A DNA stretch of 29,806 nt, from contig CAYXRK010000039.1 in assembly GCA_964467615.1 (NCBI GenBank), positions 1 through 29,806 on the forward strand, written 5' to 3'. This DNA is from CAYXRK01 sp964467615. Its GTDB lineage: Bacteria; Hydrogenedentota; Hydrogenedentia; Hydrogenedentales; GCA-2746185. Under the pieces are notes generated by a model that searched no databases, had not been told where the DNA came from, and saw only the letters and a program-made list of their open reading frames with translations. Positions 22,408 to 29,806 of the stretch are shown piece by piece. The translations under genes and the position numbers were made by a program. Numbering within the stretch: position 1 is the first letter of the stretch; each line of letters begins with the position of its first letter.

Positions 22408-24869
22408 TTTTTGTTGACGGATTTGGGGTTCTTCTTTTCGGCCTTTGCTGGCTGTTCGTCGGGCCGGGTGGCGGGCACGAACGGCGTAATCGAGTCGTCG
22501 TAGGTGACCTTGAGTTCGGCCTCGCGGGCGAGGGTCTCGACTTGCTCGACGACGTCTTTGGGCGCGCGCGGGTGTTTGCGAATGACCACTTCGGCGGCGA
22601 CCGGCGATTTAGCGTCGGTGAAGAGTTGGCGAAGATCGATGAGCGTGATGGCGTCGCCGTCGGCGAAGATCGCGCCTGTCTGGCCGATGGCGACGACGAT
22701 CTCGTTCTTGTCGCGCGCGGCGAGAGAAACGGCGCGGCCGAATGCGCCCTTCGCGTCGTAGCGCATCTTGTCGGCGATTTCCTTGTCGGCCTGGGTGAGA
22801 CGGGCGACCTCGGGTTGGGTGTATACGTCGATGATCGTGGGCGTGATGAAGACGAGGAGCTCGCGGTGGGAGTGGTCTTTCCCGGTCGAGCGGAACAGAC
22901 GGCCGATAAAGGGGATATCGCCCAGGACGGGGACCTTGTCGACGTTGTCGGACATGTTGCTCGTGCGCAATCCACCGAGGACGATGGTCGCCTGGTCGTG
23001 GACCATGACGACAGTCTCCGCTTTGTTCTGGGTCTTTTGCGGGACGGTGTTAGACTCACCGGAGCCCACGACCTCAACAATTTCGAAGCTGGAGTCCTCG
23101 GCGCTGACCTCCATCGAAATGTTGCCGGCGTCGGCGATGCGCGGGACGACGTTCAAGATCGTGCCGACGTCGATGAAGTCGATCTGGCTGACGGGTTGAA
23201 AGCGGAATCCGCCGGTCTGCGGGTCGGTGATAGAGCGATCGGTGGCGGATTGAGCGAAGGGGACCTGCGTGGTGTTCTCGAAGATTGCCTCTTCGCCGTC
23301 TTGGACGGTAACGCGGGGGTGGGCGATGACGGTGGCGTCGCCGTTGGTTTCGAGCCAATCGACGACGGCGGAGACGTCGTTGCCTTCAAAGCCGGTCAGT
23401 ATGGGATCACCGTTGACGTCCTCGACGACCTCGCCATCCGCGTCGGTGAGGGGCACCGGCCGCGGCAGTTGGCCTATGCCGAAGAGCGCGCCGGCGCCCG
23501 GGAAGCTCGTAAAGTCCTGGACCGCGTTTCCTATACGGAGGGCGAAGGGGTTGTTCTCGCCGCTGAAGCCGAAGTAGGACCATTTGATGCCGAGGTCTCG
23601 AACGACGTTCCGGGAGACGGTGAGCATGTAGGTTTCGATTTGGACTTGGCGGCGGGGTTTGTCCCAGTCGCGGATGACCTGATCGACCATTTCGAGGCGC
23701 GCCGGGAGGCTAGTTACCGTGACTTGGTGGAGGGATTCATCGGTCGCGACGAGACCCATACCTTCGGGTATATAGGCCACAAGCTGTTCGGAGAGGACCT
23801 CGGGATCAGCGTAATTGAGAATCCACGTGCGCGTTTCGAGAGGAACGTCGATTTCGCGCAGGGTCTCTTCGATTTCGATTTGTTTGGTCGGCGAGTCGCG
23901 GACGATAAGGGAATTGGTCCGGTTGTCCATCTTGATTTGGCCACGCTCTGAAATCAGTGTTTCGATTGTTTCCGCGATCTTACCCGCTTCGACGTACTTC
24001 AAGACATACGTCTTGGACTGGACCGGGACGTCAAGTTCGGCGAGGGCGCGGCGCATGAACTGAAGGTTGTCCTCCGTGTCCCGGACGACGATCTTCGAAG
24101 TCCGCGCGTCGGTAATCGTGCTTCCCGTGGGAGACATAAGGGACTGGAAGACGGACTGGACATCGCCAAAGTCGGCGTAGGAAACGACGAAGGTCTCCTC
24201 CTCGAGGTCGGTAAATTCGCGCTCGAAATATTCGTCCTTTTTCATCACGTAAAGAAAATTGGTATCTGGTTTGTACTCGTAGTAAATGTCGTGGAACCTG
24301 AGGATCTCCATGGCCTGCGCGACGGTCATCTCGTTCATCCAAAACGCGAGGTTGAGGGCCTGCACTCCTTGGGTCGGCAGGACGTTCCATCCGGTCTGCG
24401 TGGACAAGAGATCGAGGAACTGGCTTACCGTCATCGGCCCGGCCAAGGTAAACGTGACTTCTTCGGTGGTGGCGGGGACCTCGCCGTATTCGAGGTCTCG
24501 ATCTTTGTAGGGCTCGAATTTCCCAGCGCCCGCGGCGGTAATTTGGGCGCTACCGCCTTTTTCACCGCCGATTATTTCTATACTGCCCCCCATATCTCCG
24601 GTCTGTTCCGGGTTCGCGCCTTGCAATGCGGAACCGATGGCGGCGCCACCTTCTTCTCCGCCGAGGAGGCCTCCGCGTTCTTCGCCTTCGCCCTGCCTGC
24701 CGCGGCCTAGGCCCTGCATGCCTCTGCCGAGGCCGCCAAGAGCGCCGCCGACTTGACCGGACGCGCCTAATTGGGCATCGGCGATGCCGAGGCCTAGCAG
24801 AACCAGCGCCGCCGTAATCCGGCGTGACTGCCGGGTGATCGTCGAACGCGACAAAAGGGGTTCCCTCAC
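22404..24869 (-). CDS. gspD: Type II secretion secretin GspD with C-terminal ExbD/TolR-like domain
   Basis: 821 residues from GTG at 24869 (GAGGA upstream). It has a signal peptide (ITAALVLLGLGIADAQ), an unusual glycine-rich stretch at about 35-85 (e.g. GLGRGMQGLGRGRQG), an N0-like domain (VTFTLAGPMTVSQFLDLL), N1-type repeats (TFVVSYADFGDVQSVFQSL; KTYVLKYVEAGKIAETIETL; RTWILNYADPEVLSEQL) and the secretin barrel ending VPVLGDIPFIGRLFRS and RELLVFITPTIIDVY. The barrel forms the outer-membrane pore. Past the barrel, residues of about 722-790 look like the periplasmic fold of ExbD/TolR: EIVVAIGQTGAIFADGDAI, LIDLRQLF, AEVVIRKHPRAPKDVVEQV. Secretins normally end soon after the barrel or with a short S-domain, so this is unusual. 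A 119-base spacer separates it from gspC. Confidence 0.92.
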   Translation of the reverse strand: MREPLLSRSTITRQSRRITAALVLLGLGIADAQLGASGQVGGALGGLGRGMQGLGRGRQGEGEERGGLLGGEEGGAAIGSALQGANPEQTGDMGGSIEIIGGEKGGSAQITAAGAGKFEPYKDRDLEYGEVPATTEEVTFTLAGPMTVSQFLDLLSTQTGWNVLPTQGVQALNLAFWMNEMTVAQAMEILRFHDIYYEYKPDTNFLYVMKKDEYFEREFTDLEEETFVVSYADFGDVQSVFQSLMSPTGSTITDARTSKIVVRDTEDNLQFMRRALAELDVPVQSKTYVLKYVEAGKIAETIETLISERGQIKMDNRTNSLIVRDSPTKQIEIEETLREIDVPLETRTWILNYADPEVLSEQLVAYIPEGMGLVATDESLHQVTVTSLPARLEMVDQVIRDWDKPRRQVQIETYMLTVSRNVVRDLGIKWSYFGFSGENNPFALRIGNAVQDFTSFPGAGALFGIGQLPRPVPLTDADGEVVEDVNGDPILTGFEGNDVSAVVDWLETNGDATVIAHPRVTVQDGEEAIFENTTQVPFAQSATDRSITDPQTGGFRFQPVSQIDFIDVGTILNVVPRIADAGNISMEVSAEDSSFEIVEVVGSGESNTVPQKTQNKAETVVMVHDQATIVLGGLRTSNMSDNVDKVPVLGDIPFIGRLFRSTGKDHSHRELLVFITPTIIDVYTQPEVARLTQADKEIADKMRYDAKGAFGRAVSLAARDKNEIVVAIGQTGAIFADGDAITLIDLRQLFTDAKSPVAAEVVIRKHPRAPKDVVEQVETLAREAELKVTYDDSITPFVPATRPDEQPAKAEKKNPKSVNKK

Positions 24870-24988
24870 TTTCCTCGGTTACGGCGTCTAGGCCGAACAG
24901 GGTTTGGGGCTGAATTTCGCACGGGCCGAACGGATCCAGCACGTTCTTACCATTACATAACGCTTCGGGCCATACAAATTTTGACAGT

Positions 24989-25492
24989 TCATTGCCGTGG
25001 AATTGCTTTCGTGTACTCTACTTCGTTCGCGATGATAGAGAAGATGACTTCCGTCCTCTTGATTTCCTTTAGCGTCACCCCGTTTATCTGATCGCCCACT
25101 TTGAAGAATTCGGGCGTTTTGCTTGCCGGTGTCGTCATACGGACCTTCTTGACGCCGCCTCTGGTAAGTTCATTTCGCGACGCTATGACACCCTTTAACA
25201 GCGCCTCGAGATCCGGGGGCTTGGGCGGCGGCGGCGGGGCCACTTTGGGCGGCGGCGACGGCGGTATTAGTTCTTGAAAGAGATTCGGCCTGCTTAGGAT
25301 TTGGCCCTGCAGGGAGGTGTAGTCGACGTTGCTTTGAGTTATGTAGTCGATTCGGCGCGGTTCGATCGTGTTTAGACGTTTGGCGAGAGCGTCCATGCGG
25401 GCCTTCTGGGGATTGTCCAAGTAGTTTTTCCCGGTCAACGCCAGACACAGCGTGCCGAGGGCGAGCATAAGAATCGTGATGATTCGATCCAT
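24989..25492 (-). CDS. gspC: GspC-like inner-membrane protein, no PDZ domain
   Basis: 167 residues. A membrane anchor at 3-20 (RIITILMLALGTLCLAL) is followed by a proline-rich linker (PPSPPPKVAPPPPPKPP) and, at about 120-167, a small HR-type beta domain (FFKVGDQINGVTLKEIKRTE). GspC connects the inner-membrane platform to the secretin through this HR domain. The usual C-terminal PDZ or coiled-coil domain is absent. It lies two bases after the gspM stop and upstream of gspD, its normal partner. Identification rests on position and layout rather than strong motifs. Confidence 0.7.
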   Translation of the reverse strand: MDRIITILMLALGTLCLALTGKNYLDNPQKARMDALAKRLNTIEPRRIDYITQSNVDYTSLQGQILSRPNLFQELIPPSPPPKVAPPPPPKPPDLEALLKGVIASRNELTRGGVKKVRMTTPASKTPEFFKVGDQINGVTLKEIKRTEVIFSIIANEVEYTKAIPRQ

Positions 25493-25494
25493 TC

Positions 25495-26565
25495 TCAGGC
25501 CTCCACGCGGACGAGACGCGCGTTGTCGATTTTGACCTCGGCACCAGCCCCTTCGAGGGCGATGTATGGGGCGCGAATCTGGGCGTTACCCGAAGTGCCG
25601 GGGGCGCGAAAATCGATCTGCACGCGGTGGGCCGCGCCGTCTCCAGGGACCTCCTGGCCACCGTCGAGCGCGCGGCCTGCTTCTTCATCGAACACACTGA
25701 CGAGCACCGGGGACCTCGCGATCACATCCACGAAAAGTCCGTAGGTCACGCCGGCCTGGACCGTCAGCGCCTGGTAGATTTCTCCGCTTCCGTTCGGCGC
25801 GACCACCCCGAGAGCGTTCAGGCCTTCCGTCGTGTCCTCCCGTTCGCGTGTGAGGGTGCAGCCGACGGCGGTCCAACCAGGCACGTTCTCCCCCTCGTAG
25901 GTCTCGAAGCCGGGGTTGGTCAGGAAATTATCGACGTACTCCTCTGCTTGCTTGACGTCCTCCGGCGACGCATCAACGATGGTGCGCGTGACTTCGATCG
26001 AGGCGGAAAGTTCCGTGCCGGAAGGGTCGCGGAATATATCGAGCGCGTCGATTCTGAGGAACTGTTTACTCGTCTGCAAACGTTCAAGAAAGGCGACCAG
26101 ATTGGACGGAACTGTCGGTGGAATTCGCAATCCTAGATGGTATTCCCGGTACCCCTCTCCGTCGTCGGTCAACGTCCCTTCGCGCAGTCGCGGAATTTGG
26201 ACGATGTGGTCTTGGGAGGTAAGGACCGTGTCCTGCATGTCGGCGGCGGGGGCCGGAGGTTTGAGGAGACTGAGCCGAAATATCTCACGCCTCAAGCGAT
26301 CGTGGATTTCGGCTTCAGTCCAAAGGGTGGAGTGCTCGGAGGCAAGTCCGCGAAAGGCGACTTCGGCGCTTTCGCTGATGGATTTCTGTTCCTCGAGATT
26401 GACGAGCTCGAGTTCGAGCGCTTCGATTCTGCGGTCGAGCCGATTCAACGAGGAGAAAGATTTGAACACGGTGCCCCAAACGGTCCCGATGCTGAGAAGG
26501 GAAACGGTGATGACCGCGAGGAACTTCTCGCGCGCGGAGAGTCCAAGCCAAAAACTATTCAGCAT
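25495..26565 (-). CDS. gspM: GspM-like protein with C-terminal CBM-type jelly roll
   Basis: 356 residues from ATG at 26565, overlapping gspL by 11 bases. N-terminal WLGLSAREKFLAVITVSLLS with one membrane helix (about 13-35) and a following coiled coil (RLDRRIEALELELVNLEEQK) are typical of GspM/PilO. A ferredoxin-like periplasmic domain follows (VAFLERLQTSKQFLRIDALD). From about residue 213 to the end the protein changes to a carbohydrate-binding-type jelly roll: NFLTNPGFETYEGENVPGW, GEIYQALTVQAGVTYGLFVD, and a close KIDNARLVRVEA, as in CBM4/9-like modules. GspM is usually about 160-200 residues without this. GspM stabilises GspL in the inner membrane, so the extra domain would lie in the periplasm. 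Confidence 0.8.
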   Translation of the reverse strand: MLNSFWLGLSAREKFLAVITVSLLSIGTVWGTVFKSFSSLNRLDRRIEALELELVNLEEQKSISESAEVAFRGLASEHSTLWTEAEIHDRLRREIFRLSLLKPPAPAADMQDTVLTSQDHIVQIPRLREGTLTDDGEGYREYHLGLRIPPTVPSNLVAFLERLQTSKQFLRIDALDIFRDPSGTELSASIEVTRTIVDASPEDVKQAEEYVDNFLTNPGFETYEGENVPGWTAVGCTLTREREDTTEGLNALGVVAPNGSGEIYQALTVQAGVTYGLFVDVIARSPVLVSVFDEEAGRALDGGQEVPGDGAAHRVQIDFRAPGTSGNAQIRAPYIALEGAGAEVKIDNARLVRVEA

Positions 26566-28030
26566 CTGCGCCACCGGGTTGCGCGGCCGCGGCTTCCGCG
26601 GTTGGGAATGGAATCGAGACGTGGAAATTGTAGATTTCCTGGTCCCGTTCCTTACCACGGTCGGTATACATTACGCGGGCGGCGGCGAATTGTTGGATCC
26701 CGGCGTCGCGAAACTGGGTGGCGAGGGCGTCTACGTTTGCGATCTGATTGGCGCGGCCGAATATGTCAACGCTTTCGCCGTGCCGAAACGAAATGCGATT
26801 CACGTTCAGGCCCAGCTGCGGAGCGAGGTTGGCGACGGCCGCGAGCATCTCCAACGCGGAATCCTTCCGCGACACTTCCTCTTGCATTCGTTCGAGATGC
26901 CGGCGTTTCGCGACCATTTCTTGGACTTGGGGGCGGCGTTGTTCCGCGATGCGTTCCAGTTTCGCGATGTGCGAGTTCCGCTGGTAGAGGGCCTGAGTGA
27001 ATAGGGCCGCGGCCGACACAATCAAGAGGGCCGCCGCGATGCCGATCCGTACCGCTTTGTTCAACAGCTTTGCCGCCGCGCGCCGGCGTTTCTCGTCCCG
27101 AGGGGTCAGGTCGATAATGCATGCGCCGCGGCCCTGCGCGTTCATTACCGCGCCAAGCGCCACGACGGGGACACCGTTCAGGTTTCCCCGTGAAGTACCC
27201 GTAATTTCGAGAATGTGCGTGGCGGGCGCGCATTGGAAGTCCACGTCGTGAGTGATAGCTTCGGCGATCGCGGACGAGTCGGCGTTGTCCGAGCAAAAGA
27301 AGACGTCGGAAGCGCCGACACCGTCTAAGGTATCGCGCCGATGGGCGGCGATAGTGCTCCGCAATTCCGCGGCGAGTTCGTCCAAGACCGACTGATCGGT
27401 CCCCCACTCCTGCGAGGACCCGACCCCTCTGGCGTGCTCGAGGACGGTCCCGCGCAGGACGAGGACTTCCAGGCCGCCCGACGCGAGATTCGCAAGCGCG
27501 TAGGTCTCGATATCGGCCGGCGTGCTGGCCGCCGCGGCGGAGAGTAGGCACGCGGTGCTCAGAAAGACTTTCTCAGGGGGCGCTCCCGCCACGGTCAGGC
27601 GATCCAAATGACGGTCGACGACATCGCGGTGCGCAACGACGGCGAGGACGCTCGAAATGCCGTCTTCGCGGACCGAAAGGACGGCGTGTGACGTGACAAT
27701 CTCGTCGGCGGCATAGGGCACGAACTCGGCGGCGCTGAGGCGGACCATCCCGGCGATCTCATCCTGGTCCGCCGAAGGGAGTTCGATTATGCGGGCGGTG
27801 ACATCGTGACGCGGGACTACGGTGAAGACGCGGTCGCCGCCCAAGTCATGGCGGCGCACGAAATCCTTTAACGCGGCGACGAGGAATTCATCGGTCCACT
27901 CGCCATGCTCCGAGACGGACGCGAGTACATCGACGCCTGTACTGGACGGGGCCGCGCGAAGAAACGATATCGTCCGATCGCTGAACTGGACAATCGCGAT
28001 ATTGCCGGAGCTACGCGCCAACGTTCTCAC
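26555..28030 (-). CDS. gspL: GspL-like platform protein (PilM/PilN-type fusion)
   Basis: 491 residues from GTG at 28030, which overlaps the end of gspK by 20 bases. Residues of about 10-310 form an actin-like PilM/GspL cytoplasmic domain (IAIVQFSDRTISFLRA, RVFTVVPRHDVTARIIELP, LSAAEFVPYAADEI). A membrane helix lies at 328-348 (RIGIAAALLIVSAAALFTQA), then a coiled coil (AKLERIAEQRRPQVQEMVA), and a ferredoxin-like periplasmic end. GspL carries the GspE ATPase at the inner membrane and binds GspM. No gspE or gspF is in the window; these may lie to the right, upstream in the operon. Confidence 0.85.
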   Translation of the reverse strand: MRTLARSSGNIAIVQFSDRTISFLRAAPSSTGVDVLASVSEHGEWTDEFLVAALKDFVRRHDLGGDRVFTVVPRHDVTARIIELPSADQDEIAGMVRLSAAEFVPYAADEIVTSHAVLSVREDGISSVLAVVAHRDVVDRHLDRLTVAGAPPEKVFLSTACLLSAAAASTPADIETYALANLASGGLEVLVLRGTVLEHARGVGSSQEWGTDQSVLDELAAELRSTIAAHRRDTLDGVGASDVFFCSDNADSSAIAEAITHDVDFQCAPATHILEITGTSRGNLNGVPVVALGAVMNAQGRGACIIDLTPRDEKRRRAAAKLLNKAVRIGIAAALLIVSAAALFTQALYQRNSHIAKLERIAEQRRPQVQEMVAKRRHLERMQEEVSRKDSALEMLAAVANLAPQLGLNVNRISFRHGESVDIFGRANQIANVDALATQFRDAGIQQFAAARVMYTDRGKERDQEIYNFHVSIPFPTAEAAAAQPGGADAE

Positions 28031-28976
28031 TCCATTGCACCACGGCGCGCTGCGAGGACGAATCGGTCAAGACTGTGGCCGAACAATGCGCCACGATTTT
28101 GCCCCCCCGCAACGTGGCGTATGCGTGAATCATAAAGTAGTTTGACTGCAACGTGCAAAACCGTTGAAACTCCGTGAGCTTCTCTCCGCTCATCTTGACG
28201 TGCTCTTGAAGATCATCGAGCGACTTAAATGCCTTGTCGTCCCTCGTACCCAATACGCCGTCGTCCCCTATTCGGTAGGCCAGGATTGCCTGGATAACAG
28301 CAGCGTCGATTTCGGTGAGCGCCTGCATGACGGGGCCCGAGGCCGTATTGATGTTGATCTGCCCGTAGCCCCAGGTCGTCAGTATGTCGCGCAGGCCCTC
28401 GCCGGGAAGCTTGCCGAACCAATCCTCGTCCTCGACTTCGTCGAGGGCCCAAATCTGTTCGATGGAGAAATAGGTCATGGGGTCAAAATCGTCGTCTTGG
28501 GGGTCTCTTCGTCTAACGATCTTTCGGACGGCCCCCGTTGACAGCCCTGGTATTTCTCGGAGAACTTCCTCGGGGGCGTTGTTGACGTTGATTCGGCTTT
28601 CGCAATCGGTGAGCTGATACACGCAACGTTCTTCCGCGAGCATCGGGTCGCCCGAAGCAGCGAAATAATCTGTTTCATGCAGCACGTCAACGGGTATGGC
28701 CCAACTTTGATCAAGACCGGTATAGCCCGCCTGCTGGTGGAAGGCGTCCAGCGCGGCCTTATTTGCGAGTTCGGCGATTCCGCGTTCGACCGCGCCACGG
28801 GCCATTTGCTGTGCGCGCGCGACGTCCAACGTGTACCAAGCGGCCTGGCGCTCGATGGTCGCGCGGCGCGCAAACCCCAGCGACAACACCGTCAGGATGG
28901 CGAGAATCCATAGCACGGAAACCAAAACGAAACCTTTGCGCCCGGTATTTTTTTCGGGATACTTTTGCGGCAGCAT
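28011..28976 (-). CDS. gspK: Minor pseudopilin GspK
   Basis: 321 residues from ATG at 28976, chosen because it puts the prepilin signal at the N-terminus and lies 4 bases after the gspJ stop. The leader NTGRKG is followed by FVLVSVLWILAILTVLSLGF; position 5 of the mature helix is not Glu, as is usual for GspK. The body has SRINVNNAPEEVLREIPGLS and QININTASGPVMQALTEIDA, the two helix-hairpin-helix-like stretches of the GspK (T2SK) alpha domain. GspK caps the pseudopilus tip with GspI and GspJ. Confidence 0.92.
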   Translation of the reverse strand: MLPQKYPEKNTGRKGFVLVSVLWILAILTVLSLGFARRATIERQAAWYTLDVARAQQMARGAVERGIAELANKAALDAFHQQAGYTGLDQSWAIPVDVLHETDYFAASGDPMLAEERCVYQLTDCESRINVNNAPEEVLREIPGLSTGAVRKIVRRRDPQDDDFDPMTYFSIEQIWALDEVEDEDWFGKLPGEGLRDILTTWGYGQININTASGPVMQALTEIDAAVIQAILAYRIGDDGVLGTRDDKAFKSLDDLQEHVKMSGEKLTEFQRFCTLQSNYFMIHAYATLRGGKIVAHCSATVLTDSSSQRAVVQWSENVGA

Positions 28977-28980
28977 GGGG

Positions 28981-29733
28981 CTATCTCCCGGATTGCCGGT
29001 ACTGCTCTTCGAGCGGCAGAGGAAGGGGACTCGTGGGGGCCCGAAAGACGAGCGCATTCGTGAACGTCGAAAGGCCGTCCGGGGCAACGACGTTATCGAG
29101 CGCGAGCGTCATCCGCATGCCTTTGGGAATCCCATACCCTTGAGGGTTCTCATCAAGGATTATCGGCTCGACCCGAGGCGGCGGGCCGGAGGGATCCGCG
29201 GGGACCAGAGGCGGCGCCCAAAAGTATTGCATCTTGAATGACCGGACACCGCCGGCAAGAAGGAATTTATACTTGCGGCCGAGCCGTAGTTTCTCGATAT
29301 TGACCGGCTCGCCGATGACGGTCGGGCGAGGCGGCAGCGGGCTAAGCACCACGGCTTCCTCGCGTTCCAGGTATTTACGGTTGCCGTCGCCCCGAACTCG
29401 GTAGTGTACCCAAAGGATCCGCGCGCCTTCGCCCGCGTCCTCGACGTTCATCGGGGCGGCGAGCGTGTAGAACTCGAGTTCATCTTTTCCGCCCGTGAAT
29501 AGATAGTCGGCCCCAGGACACACGGCTTGAAGTTCGCGGAACATGAGACCAAGCGCGAGCCGGGAGTCCTCATAAGTAGCGTAGTTGGACTCCCCGGCGC
29601 GCCAACTGCTGATCGCGCTCGAGAATATGGTGTAAACGGAACTCATGATGATCGCAATAAGGGTCGTGGCGACAAGCAGTTCGGCCAGCGTGAAGCCGTC
29701 GGCAGACTTCGGTTTCGTCCTGAAGTAGGTCAT
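28981..29733 (-). CDS. gspJ: Minor pseudopilin GspJ
   Basis: 250 residues from ATG at 29733, which overlaps the stop of the preceding gene as ATGA. The prepilin leader ends SADG, with the mature helix FTLAELLVATTLIAIIMSSV carrying the expected Glu5. The rest is a beta-rich pseudopilin body (RLALGLMFRELQAVCPGADY, DELEFYTLAAP). GspJ sits at the tip of the pseudopilus with GspI and GspK. The length is in the normal range for GspJ. Confidence 0.88.
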   Translation of the reverse strand: MTYFRTKPKSADGFTLAELLVATTLIAIIMSSVYTIFSSAISSWRAGESNYATYEDSRLALGLMFRELQAVCPGADYLFTGGKDELEFYTLAAPMNVEDAGEGARILWVHYRVRGDGNRKYLEREEAVVLSPLPPRPTVIGEPVNIEKLRLGRKYKFLLAGGVRSFKMQYFWAPPLVPADPSGPPPRVEPIILDENPQGYGIPKGMRMTLALDNVVAPDGLSTFTNALVFRAPTSPLPLPLEEQYRQSGR

Positions 29734-29806
29734 GACCCCTGTTCCTCCGGCGGGGTCCAAAGTTTTTTGTAATCGAAGAGGGTCTCCATGGTTTCGGTGA
29801 ACGTCC
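29730..29806 (-). CDS. C-terminal end of a pseudopilin gene, probably gspI (partial)
   Basis: The last 25 codons of a minus-strand gene enter from the right edge, reading TFTETMETLFDYKKLWTPP, then EEQGS and a TGA stop that overlaps the gspJ ATG. Position directly before gspJ is where gspI stands in type II secretion operons. There is too little sequence to confirm the family. Confidence 0.6.
   Translation of the reverse strand, partial: TFTETMETLFDYKKLWTPPEEQGS

Noticed and set aside
24562..24942. Frame starting MLDPFGPCEIQPQTLFGL just upstream of gspD
   Set aside because: It overlaps the gspD start in another frame, and beyond the first 40 codons turns into arginine-rich shadow sequence.

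Overview
The window looks like chromosomal DNA from a GC-rich, Gram-negative-type, uncultured bacterium. Evidence for this includes a type II secretion operon with a secretin, an RND efflux pair and several signal peptides. A run of 10 N inside a gene suggests a draft or metagenome assembly. The gene families would fit a Planctomycetota/Hydrogenedentota-like lineage, but nothing here is diagnostic and that placement is a guess. There are no rRNA or tRNA genes, no CRISPR array and no transposase.

Layout. 1-1181 (minus): 5' part of a secreted M20 amidohydrolase. 1.2-7 kb: an accessory stretch with a DUF4145 protein, a small acidic protein overlapping an Xre regulator, two multi-hairpin noncoding structures, an orphan BrnA-like antitoxin, a VapBC module with a clear promoter, an ECF sigma factor fused to ankyrin repeats, and an MntA-HepT (MNT/HEPN) module. 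7-15.7 kb: mostly housekeeping genes, namely adenosylhomocysteinase, a four-helix-bundle (S23-type) protein, a secreted SGNH hydrolase, an RND adaptor/permease pair, XTP/dITP pyrophosphatase and a GlcG/HbpS-type protein. 15.8-22 kb: a DUF4238 protein, a shikimate-kinase-like protein, a lysylphosphatidylglycerol-synthase-type membrane protein, an FkbM methyltransferase, two TPM-domain proteins and a cyclic-nucleotide-binding protein interrupted by the assembly gap. 22-29.8 kb (minus): a compact type II secretion operon in the order gspI-like (partial), gspJ, gspK, gspL, gspM, gspC-like, gspD, then a SLOG-family gene overlapping gspD.

How the genes fit together. The type II secretion genes overlap or nearly abut, so they are almost certainly co-transcribed. 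Their products form pseudopilins (I/J/K), the inner-membrane platform (L/M/C) and the outer-membrane secretin (D). Two of them carry unusual C-terminal domains: a CBM-like jelly roll on GspM and an ExbD/TolR-like domain on GspD. The accessory stretch holds several toxin-antitoxin-type modules close together.

Most noteworthy: the sigma-ankyrin fusion, the secretin-ExbD-like fusion, the GspM-CBM fusion, and two noncoding cloverleaf-like elements near 3 kb.
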